Of a stretch of DNA of 64,000 bases, positions 25,260 to 35,171 are shown one piece after another. The stretch comes from Kitasatospora cineracea (GTDB lineage Bacteria; Actinomycetota; Actinomycetes; Streptomycetales; Streptomycetaceae): positions 2,728,001-2,792,000 of the forward strand of contig NZ_RJVJ01000001.1 in NCBI RefSeq assembly GCF_003751605.1, given 5' to 3'. Position 1 is the first letter of the stretch, and each line of letters opens with the position of its first letter. The notes below the pieces were generated by a model. It saw only the letters and a list, made by a program, of their open reading frames with translations. It was not told the origin of the DNA and did no database searches. Made by a program: the position numbers and the translations under genes.

Positions 25260-26183
25260 TCATCCGCCGCGGACCGGGCCCGCCGGGCCGCCCGCCCCGC
25301 CATCCGCCGCGTTCGGCGGCCGGGTGGCGGAAGGGGCGGCGGACGGGAAGGCGGAGGGACCGGTGGCGGCGGGCGGGCTCGCGTCGGCCGTCAGGGCCCG
25401 CTGCCGGGCGGACTCCCGGGCGGACTCCCGGGCCCGCTCCTCCTCGGTGCCGGGCAGCGCGGTCAGTCCGGCGGCGGCCTTGGCGAGCCGGTCGCGGTCC
25501 AACGGCGGGTCGCCGCCCTCCGGGCCGGTGGCGGTCAGGACGGTCCGGACGCCGCGGTGGTCGAGCAGGTCCGCCCGGTAAGCGGTCCGGTGCTGCTGGT
25601 CGGAGAGCGCGAGGAGCACGCCGTCGGTGTCCTTGCCGGTGACCGGGGCGCACTCCTCGGTGTCCCGGTGGTCGCGGCAGTCGTAGCTCTCGCCGGTGTC
25701 CCGCGACGCCCCGCCGGGCTGCTGCACGCGCACTTCGACCGTCCCGGCGTCCGCGCCGGAGGCGGTGCGGAACCGGGCCCGGACGGTGTCGGTCCGCGTG
25801 CCGTCGGCGGTCGAGCCCTCCTCGCTCCAGCCGTCGAGGACCAGGTCCGGGACGAACACCAGCAGCCGGTCGAGCACCACGGGCCTGGCCTTGGTGACCG
25901 AGGGCGCGGGGACGGCGGACGGCCCACCGGATCCGGGCCCAAGTCCGGGTCCGGGCCCGGCGGCCGCCACCGCGGACGGCCCGGGGCCCGCGCCGGGGCG
26001 CAGCAGCAGCCCGCCGCCCACCGCGAGCGCGGCGACGGCGGCGACCGCCCCGGCCAGCGCGAGCCGCCGCCGCACCCGGATGGCCCGCCCCTCGGCGGTG
26101 GCCCCGGCGACCAGCGGACCGAGGTCGGGCGCGCTGCCACCGACCGCCCGCACGAAGACGTCGCTCAGCTCCTGCTCGGGCAT
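25260..26183 (-). CDS. Membrane-anchored protein downstream of the SigE-family sigma factor
   Basis: A 307-residue protein, MPEQELSDVF start. It has a cytoplasmic N-terminal part of about 58 residues, one transmembrane helix at about 62-84 (LALAGAVAAVAALAVGGGLL), a Gly/Pro/Ala linker, and an extracytoplasmic domain of about 150 residues with two Cys (YDCRDH and EECAPV). The tail is low-complexity Ala/Ser/Pro. The position directly after a sigma factor gene suggests an anti-sigma or sensor role, but no zinc-binding anti-sigma motif is visible. The ATG lacks a strong ribosome-binding site. Confidence 0.65.
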   Translation of the reverse strand: MPEQELSDVFVRAVGGSAPDLGPLVAGATAEGRAIRVRRRLALAGAVAAVAALAVGGGLLLRPGAGPGPSAVAAAGPGPGLGPGSGGPSAVPAPSVTKARPVVLDRLLVFVPDLVLDGWSEEGSTADGTRTDTVRARFRTASGADAGTVEVRVQQPGGASRDTGESYDCRDHRDTEECAPVTGKDTDGVLLALSDQQHRTAYRADLLDHRGVRTVLTATGPEGGDPPLDRDRLAKAAAGLTALPGTEEERARESARESARQRALTADASPPAATGPSAFPSAAPSATRPPNAADGGAGGPAGPVRGG

Positions 26184-26283
26184 CGGGAGGTTTCTCGCTT
26201 TCTGAGGGCCGGTGCGGTCGGTGCGGATCGGTGCGGTCAACGCAGCCGGCACGGCGGTGCGGCCGGTGCGGCGGTCGGTGCGG

Positions 26284-26805
26284 TCACGGCACCAGGCTGT
26301 CCAGGTGCGGGGCGAGCTGGCGGCGCAGCCTGGTCAGGGCGCGCAGGGCGCGGACCCGGACGGTGCCGGGGGAGAGTTGGAGTTCGGCGGCGGTCTCGTC
26401 GACGCTCCGGTCCTCCCAGTAGCGCAGCACCAGCACCGCCCGGTCCTTGGGTGGCAGTTCGGCGAGCGCGGCGAGCAGGGCGACCCGCAGCGCGGGGTCG
26501 TGGTCGGGTGCGGCCTGCTCGGGGACGTCGTGGAGCACGGGGAGTTCGGCGCTGCGGCGCAGCCGCCGGTGCGAGAGGTAGCAGCGGACCAGCACGGTGC
26601 GGGCGTACGCGGCGGGGCTCTCGGCGTGCTTGACCCGGTGCCAGGAGGCGTAGATCCGGGCGAGGGCGGTCTGGGTGAGGTCCTCGGCGAGGTGCCAGTC
26701 GCCGCACAGCAGCAGAGCGGTGCGGAACAGCGCGGCGCCCCGGGTGTGCGCGAACTCCTCGAACTCGCGCCGCTCCTCGGCGGCCCTGCGTCGTCCCACC
26801 ACCAC
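26284..26805 (-). CDS. SigE-family ECF-type RNA polymerase sigma factor
   Basis: An extracytoplasmic-function sigma factor of 173 residues. Region 2 (about 12-75) contains LFRTALLLCGDWHLAEDLTQ and the -10 reading RIYASWHRV. Region 4 (about 115-170) contains LPPKDRAVLVLRYWEDRSVDETA and the helix-turn-helix SPGTVRVRALRALTRL. The start is a GTG in a run of three, with GGGAG seven bases upstream. An open frame extends further 5' to 27003 but is Pro/Arg-rich and crosses the acnA palindromes, so it is rejected. It is probably co-transcribed with the membrane protein that follows. Confidence 0.85.
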   Translation of the reverse strand: MVVGRRRAAEERREFEEFAHTRGAALFRTALLLCGDWHLAEDLTQTALARIYASWHRVKHAESPAAYARTVLVRCYLSHRRLRRSAELPVLHDVPEQAAPDHDPALRVALLAALAELPPKDRAVLVLRYWEDRSVDETAAELQLSPGTVRVRALRALTRLRRQLAPHLDSLVP

Positions 26806-26982
26806 CCGCGCGCTCCCGTCCGTCGTCCGCCGTCCCGGGGGAAGAGACGCGCGAGGGGGCGGGTTGCGTTGCGTCCCGGTCGTGCGCGGGGGGCGGGGAG
26901 GTGCACCCTGGTGGGGAACCGCGGTGGGGAACCGCGGTGGGGCGAGCCGGTGGAGTGCAGGCGGACCCCATGCACTATGGTT

Positions 26983-27000
26983 TATCTCGACATCGAGATA
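26983..27000 (+). promoter_or_regulatory. Distal 18-bp palindrome upstream of acnA (TamR-type operator)
   Basis: TATCTCGACATCGAGATA has eight-base arms TATCTCGA/TCGAGATA around a CA centre. A second palindrome of the same design lies 35 bases downstream, centre to centre. MarR-family TamR of S. coelicolor binds 18-bp palindromes of this type at the aconitase promoter. This assignment is from memory. Confidence 0.65.
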
Positions 27001-27017
27001 CATTCCGCGTTACGCTT

Positions 27018-27035
27018 TATCTTGACGTCAAGATA
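27018..27035 (+). promoter_or_regulatory. Proximal 18-bp palindrome upstream of acnA (TamR-type operator)
   Basis: TATCTTGACGTCAAGATA is a perfect 18-bp palindrome. It matches the distal site at 15 of 18 positions. Both sites lie 120-180 bases before the acnA GTG. Confidence 0.7.
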
Positions 27036-27110
27036 CTTGCCGAGAGGCGCAGGGCCTCCAGGAGAGGCGCAGGCCCCCATCCTCGGCTCGGGTAAGCGGC
27101 GGCAGTCAGG

Positions 27111-27129
27111 TTAGCTAAGGCTTACCTTA
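27111..27129 (+). promoter_or_regulatory. Iron box (DmdR1/IdeR-type) upstream of acnA
   Basis: TTAGCTAAGGCTTACCTTA matches the 19-base DmdR1/DtxR consensus TTAGGTTAGGCTAACCTAA at 15 of 19 positions. It sits 30 bases before the acnA start codon, in the probable promoter or leader. The 353-base gap 26806-27158 contains this box, the two palindromes and no gene. Confidence 0.6.
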
Positions 27130-27158
27130 TCACCGGGTGGACCAAGAAGGAGTCAGTC

Positions 27159-29819
<2,661 letters not shown>

Positions 29820-29836
29820 TCCGGCCGTAGCAAGGA

Positions 29837-29868
29837 GGCCGTACCGTCCCGCGAGGGGCGGTGCGGCC
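29837..29868 (+). terminator. Terminator after acnA
   Basis: A 14-bp stem with two G-U type pairs (29837-29850 with 29855-29868) and a GCGA loop lies about 17 bases after the stop. Confidence 0.65.
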
Positions 29869-29920
29869 TTCGCCGTTCCCCGGCGCGGATCTCGCCGTTC
29901 CCCTTGTGCGGGGACCGCCG

Positions 29921-29958
29921 AGTGGACTAAACCTCTCCACAGCACATGGTCCATACCA
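29921..29958 (+). promoter_or_regulatory. DasR-type dre direct repeats before the first chitinase
   Basis: TGGACTAAACCT (29923-29934) and TGGTCCATACCA (29947-29958) are 24 bases apart. Both resemble the DasR/chitinase direct-repeat motif TGGTCTAGACCA, the second at ten of twelve positions. They lie in the promoter region about 30-65 bases before the ATG, so DasR could repress and N-acetylglucosamine-related effectors derepress. Confidence 0.65.
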
Positions 29959-29987
29959 ATTGACGCTGAATCGGAGAGATTCACGGA

Positions 29988-31319
<1,332 letters not shown>

Positions 31320-31338
31320 CCGCCGTCGGGCGGTTCCG

Positions 31339-31390
31339 TGCGCAGCTTCGCACATCACGGTTCGATCGCCGTGTTGCGCGAAGCTGCGCA
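31339..31390. repeat. 22-bp imperfect inverted repeat after the chitinase gene
   Basis: Arms 31339-31360 and 31369-31390 pair at 20 of 22 positions around an eight-base loop TTCGATCG. It starts 20 bases after the chitinase stop, so it may be the terminator. The arms themselves are near-palindromic around TGCGCAGCTTCGC. The 368-base gap 31320-31687 also holds the TGCAGGGTCCCTGCA palindrome (31456-31470) and the ngcE promoter, and no gene. Confidence 0.65.
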
Positions 31391-31535
31391 TTTCTATGTT
31401 CTTGCGAGCATCAACGCGCTAGATTCCGGTGCATGCCTGGCGCGGACACGCAATCTGCAGGGTCCCTGCACATTGCACATGCTGCATCGCGGACAACGGT
31501 TCGACTGTCAGGTTTGTTATCAGACCCGCTGACTA

Positions 31536-31565
31536 TTGCCGCTGAGTGAACAGTGGACTATACCT
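31536..31565 (+). promoter_or_regulatory. ngcE promoter with a DasR-type dre
   Basis: TTGCCG (31536-31541), 17 bases, and TATACC (31559-31564) give a promoter. The dre-like TGGACTATACCT (31554-31565) covers its -10. DasR binding here would block transcription, in line with known DasR control of chitin uptake. Confidence 0.6.
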
Positions 31566-31687
31566 TTGCAGCATCATCACACCGCCTCTGACCGGCACCT
31601 TCGCCGCTGGGCACCTTTCGGGCCACGGGAGTTGACGTGACGTCAGCCCCGGTCCACTTCTTCTGGAACTGAGGGGTTAGGGCACTC

Positions 31688-33085
31688 ATGGGCTCTGCAA
31701 CCGAGTACAACCGCCGCGACCTGTTCAAGCGCGCGGCTGCGATCACCGTCCTCGCGGCCGGCGGCACCTCGCTGCTCGCGGCCTGTGCCGGCGGTTCCGG
31801 CAGCGGTGACAGCAAGTCGAGCGCCGCGCCGTCGCTCGGCAGCGACAGCAAGAACCCGTTCGGGGTCAAGGCCAGCGACGCGCTGGACGTCGTGATCTTC
31901 AAGGGCGGCTACGGCGACGACTACGCCAAGGTCTTCGAGGACGCCTACAAGAAGGCGTACGCCGGTGCGAACGTCTCCCACCTGGGCACCCAGGAGATCA
32001 GCGGCAAGCTGCAGCCGCGCTTCAACGCCGGCAGCCCGCCGGACGTCTTCGACAACTCCGGCGCCCAGGCCATGAAGGCGGACGTCCTGGTCAGCGCCGA
32101 CCAGCTGACCGACCTGACGGTCCTGCTGGACGCCCCGTACCTGGACGACCCGACCAAGAAGATCCGCGACGTCCTGCTGCCCGGCACCGTCGAGCAGGGC
32201 ACCATCAACGGCAAGATGTACTCGCTGAACTACGTCTACACCGTGTTCGGCCTGTGGTACTCCGCCAAGCTCTTCAAGGAGAAGGGCTGGACCCCGCCGA
32301 AGACCTGGGACGAGTTCATCACCCTCTGCGGCACCATCAAGGCCGCGGGCATCGCCCCGTTCGCGCACCAGGGCAAGTACCCCTACTACGCGAACTACGT
32401 CATCTTCAGCCTGATCGCCAAGCAGGGCGGCCTGGACCTGGTCAAGAAGATCAACGCCTGTGACGCGACGGCCTGGGACGACCCGGCGGTGCTGGCCGGC
32501 GTCACCGCGTTCAACAAGATCATGGAGGGCGACTTCCTCCTCCCCGGCACCAACGGCATGACCCACACCGAGTCGCAGACCGCCTGGTGCCAGGGCAAGG
32601 CCGCCTTCATCCCGTCCGGCTCCTGGCTGGAGAACGAGATGCTGGCCTCCACCCCGGCCGACTTCGACATGGCCTTCCTGCCCATCCCGTCGCTGCCGAA
32701 CGACAAGCTGCCCGCCACCGCCCTCTGGGCCGGCGCCGGCGAGCCGTTCATGGTCCCCAGCAAGGCCAAGAACAAGGCCGGCGGCCTCGAGTTCCTGCGC
32801 ATGATGCTGACCAAGGACGGTTCCTCGAAGTTCGTGGCCACCGCGAACTCGCTCACCGTCCTGAAGGACGGCGTCAACGCGGACGTCCCGCTCAAGCCGG
32901 GTACCAAGTCCTCGGCCGCGGCGGTCAAGGCGGCCGGCGACGTCACCTTCAACTTCAGCTTCCAGGACCTGCAGACCGCGTTCGACGCCGAGGTCGAGAA
33001 CGCCACCAACGAGCTGGTCAACAAGCGCATCTCCCCGGCGGAGTGGGTCTCCCGCGGCAAGGCCGCGACCTCCAAGAAGGTCTGA
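31688..33085 (+). CDS. ngcE: N-acetylglucosamine/chitobiose ABC transporter binding lipoprotein NgcE
   Basis: An extracellular substrate-binding lipoprotein of 465 residues. The N-terminus has a twin-arginine pair NRRDLFKR and the lipobox LLAAC with Cys33, so it may travel by the Tat route. The mature part is a family-1 sugar-binding fold (ANVSHLGTQEISGKL, DVFDNSGAQ, YVYTVFGLWYSAKLF). These features match the NgcE type that binds GlcNAc and N,N'-diacetylchitobiose. It is the first gene of ngcEFG. A strong hairpin after the gene may keep NgcE in excess over the permeases. Confidence 0.93.
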   Translation: MGSATEYNRRDLFKRAAAITVLAAGGTSLLAACAGGSGSGDSKSSAAPSLGSDSKNPFGVKASDALDVVIFKGGYGDDYAKVFEDAYKKAYAGANVSHLGTQEISGKLQPRFNAGSPPDVFDNSGAQAMKADVLVSADQLTDLTVLLDAPYLDDPTKKIRDVLLPGTVEQGTINGKMYSLNYVYTVFGLWYSAKLFKEKGWTPPKTWDEFITLCGTIKAAGIAPFAHQGKYPYYANYVIFSLIAKQGGLDLVKKINACDATAWDDPAVLAGVTAFNKIMEGDFLLPGTNGMTHTESQTAWCQGKAAFIPSGSWLENEMLASTPADFDMAFLPIPSLPNDKLPATALWAGAGEPFMVPSKAKNKAGGLEFLRMMLTKDGSSKFVATANSLTVLKDGVNADVPLKPGTKSSAAAVKAAGDVTFNFSFQDLQTAFDAEVENATNELVNKRISPAEWVSRGKAATSKKV

Positions 33086-33117
33086 CACCCCAGCAGGCCG
33101 ACGGCTTGTCACCGCAA

Positions 33118-33145
33118 GGCCGGGGCCCGCGTGCGGGCCCCGGCC
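33118..33145 (+). terminator. Hairpin between ngcE and ngcF (partial terminator or mRNA stabiliser)
   Basis: Thirteen complementary bases on each side (33118-33130 with 33133-33145), realistically a 12-bp stem with a four-base loop. It lies 33 bases after the ngcE stop inside the operon, the usual place for differential expression of a binding protein. Confidence 0.65.
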
Positions 33146-33212
33146 GTTCCACGCGATACCGCAGTTCCAGGCCTGTCTGACCACAGGCTGTCGGCGGACA
33201 GGAGCAGCTCCC

Positions 33213-34145
33213 ATGCGACACCGTAAAACACCCTTCATCTTCGGGTTCCTCGTGGTTCCCGTCGTGCTGTACATCGCCCTGGTCATCTGGCCCTACCTGC
33301 AGACCTTCGGCTACTCGCTGACCGACTGGTCCGGGGCCTCGCCCGACATGAACTTCATCGGGCTGGACAACTACACCAAGCTCTTCCGGGACAGCGCCTT
33401 CCTCGACGCGCTGCAGCACAACCTGCTGCTGCTGATCGTGCTGCCGCTGGCCACCATCCTGCTGGCGCTGTTCTTCGCCTTCATGCTCAACGTGGGCGGC
33501 AAGAGCGGCACCGGCGGCGTGCAGGGCGTGCGCGGCTCGGCCTTCTACAAGGTCGTCTTCTTCTTCCCGCAGGTGCTGTCGGTCGCCATCCTGTCGGTGC
33601 TGTTCCAGGGCGTGTACCGGACCGACAAGGGCGGCCTGCTCAACGGCGTCCTGATCGCGGTCGGCATCGTCGACGAGAACCACCCCTGGGACTTCGCGTC
33701 CAACCCGACCTTCGGCCTGTGGTGCGTCATGGGCGTGATCATCTGGTCCGGCGTCGGCTTCTACCTGGTGCTGTTCTCGGCCGCCATGCAGAGCATCCCG
33801 AAGGACATCTACGAGGCCGCCCTGCTGGACGGCGCCAAGCGCGGCACCACCTTCTTCAAGATCACGCTGCCGCTGCTCTGGGAGAGCATCCAGACCGCCT
33901 GGGTCTACCTGGCGATCGCCGCGATGGACGCCTTCGCCCTGGTCTCCACCATGACCCCCGGCGCGTACTACGGCGGTGGCCCGGACCACCACAGCGAGAT
34001 CATGGCGACCTTGCTGATGCGCAACTTCATCACCTACGGCAAGGCCGGCTACGCCTGCGCCATGGGTGTGGTGATCTTCTTCATCACCCTGGTCCTGTCC
34101 GTCGTCTCGCTCCGGGTCACCCGGCGCGAGAAGATCGAGTTCTGA
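33213..34145 (+). CDS. ngcF: GlcNAc/chitobiose ABC transporter permease NgcF
   Basis: A MalF-type inner-membrane permease of 310 residues with six transmembrane helices. The EAA loop that docks the ATPase is IYEAALLDGAKRGTTFFKITLP (shown as EAALLDGAKRG plus FKITLP). Helices begin at FGFLVVPVVLYIALVIWPYL and NLLLLIVLPLATILLALFF. GGAG stands eight bases before the ATG. The importer has no ATPase gene here, which fits MsiK, the shared sugar ATPase of streptomycetes (inference). The gene is followed ten bases later by ngcG. Confidence 0.93.
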   Translation: MRHRKTPFIFGFLVVPVVLYIALVIWPYLQTFGYSLTDWSGASPDMNFIGLDNYTKLFRDSAFLDALQHNLLLLIVLPLATILLALFFAFMLNVGGKSGTGGVQGVRGSAFYKVVFFFPQVLSVAILSVLFQGVYRTDKGGLLNGVLIAVGIVDENHPWDFASNPTFGLWCVMGVIIWSGVGFYLVLFSAAMQSIPKDIYEAALLDGAKRGTTFFKITLPLLWESIQTAWVYLAIAAMDAFALVSTMTPGAYYGGGPDHHSEIMATLLMRNFITYGKAGYACAMGVVIFFITLVLSVVSLRVTRREKIEF

Positions 34146-34155
34146 GGTTCCCGGC

Positions 34156-35109
34156 ATGAGCACCAACACCGACGCGACCACCGGAGTCCCGGCCCAGCGC
34201 AGCGGAGGGAACGACGAGCCGCGCAAGCCCGGCAAGAACCAGCGCTTCGCCGACGGCGGGGGAGTCCTCAACGTCTTCTCGCACGGCTTCCTGGCCCTGT
34301 GGGCCGTGCTGATCATCGTCCCGCTGATCTGGATCGTCCTCGGCTCGTTCAAGAACAACACCGAGATCGGCGACAGCGCCTGGAGCTGGCCCTCGCACTG
34401 GGGCTTCGACGCCTTCACCCGCGCCTGGGACAAGGGCATCGGCGACTTCTTCATCAGCACCGTGATCGTGCTGGCGGGCTCGCTCACGCTGACCATGCTG
34501 CTCGGCTCGATGGCCGCCTACGTGCTGGCCCGCTACGAGTTCCGCGGCAACCGGGTCATCTACTACTTCTTCGTGGCCGGCGCGATGTTCCCGGTCTACC
34601 TGGCGCTCGTCCCGCTGTTCTTCATGATGAAGAACCTCGGCACCGTCATCCCGTGGCTCGGCCTGAACCAGTACGCCGGCCTGATCCTGGTCTACACGGC
34701 CTACTCGCTGCCGTTCACCGTGTTCTTCCTGCACTCGTTCTTCCGGTCGCTGCCCAGCGCCGTCCACGAGGCCGCGATGATCGACGGCTGCTCGCACAGC
34801 CGGGCGTTCTTCCAGGTCATGGTGCCGATGGCGAAGTCCGGCCTGATCAGCGTGTTCATCTTCAACGTGCTCGGCCAGTGGAACCAGTACCTGCTGCCGC
34901 TGACCCTGATGCAGCAGCAGAGCAGCGGTGACCCGGACCGCTCGATGCTGGCCCAGGGCCTGATGAACCTGGCCCAGCAGTCCGGTTACGCCAGCGACTT
35001 CCCCGGCCTGTTCGCCGGCATGACGATCGCCATGCTGCCGGTGCTGGTGGTGTACCTGTCCTTCCAGCGCCAGGTCCAGGCGGGCCTGACCTCGGCCACC
35101 CTGAAGTAG
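34156..35109 (+). CDS. ngcG: GlcNAc/chitobiose ABC transporter permease NgcG
   Basis: A MalG-type permease of 317 residues. The cytoplasmic N-terminus of about 40 residues is polar. Six hydrophobic helices follow, with the EAA loop VHEAAMIDGCSHSRAFFQVMVP (shown as EAAMIDGCSHSRAFF). The ngcF stop and ngcG ATG are ten bases apart. A 16-bp terminator follows the stop. NgcE, NgcF and NgcG together with an outside ATPase import GlcNAc and chitobiose released by the secreted chitinases. Confidence 0.93.
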   Translation: MSTNTDATTGVPAQRSGGNDEPRKPGKNQRFADGGGVLNVFSHGFLALWAVLIIVPLIWIVLGSFKNNTEIGDSAWSWPSHWGFDAFTRAWDKGIGDFFISTVIVLAGSLTLTMLLGSMAAYVLARYEFRGNRVIYYFFVAGAMFPVYLALVPLFFMMKNLGTVIPWLGLNQYAGLILVYTAYSLPFTVFFLHSFFRSLPSAVHEAAMIDGCSHSRAFFQVMVPMAKSGLISVFIFNVLGQWNQYLLPLTLMQQQSSGDPDRSMLAQGLMNLAQQSGYASDFPGLFAGMTIAMLPVLVVYLSFQRQVQAGLTSATLK

Positions 35110-35126
35110 CCGCAGTACCCTCGCAC

Positions 35127-35165
35127 GTGGGGCGACTCCCTCTCCAGAGGAGGGAGTCGCCCCAC
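35127..35165. terminator. Bidirectional terminator, ngcG / pepN
   Basis: A perfect 16-bp stem (35127-35142 with 35150-35165) with a seven-base loop lies between two convergent genes. Confidence 0.8.
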
Positions 35166-35171
35166 TCTGCG

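Noticed and set aside
24030-26633. An 867-codon plus-strand frame over the SodC-like, PIN, membrane and sigma genes
   Set aside because: Low-complexity Gly/Arg/Pro translation. The minus-strand genes have clear domains and ribosome sites.
26806-27003. An N-terminal extension of the sigma factor back to 27003
   Set aside because: The added residues are Pro/Arg-rich, cover the acnA palindromes, and the GTG at 26805 has a good GGGAG site.
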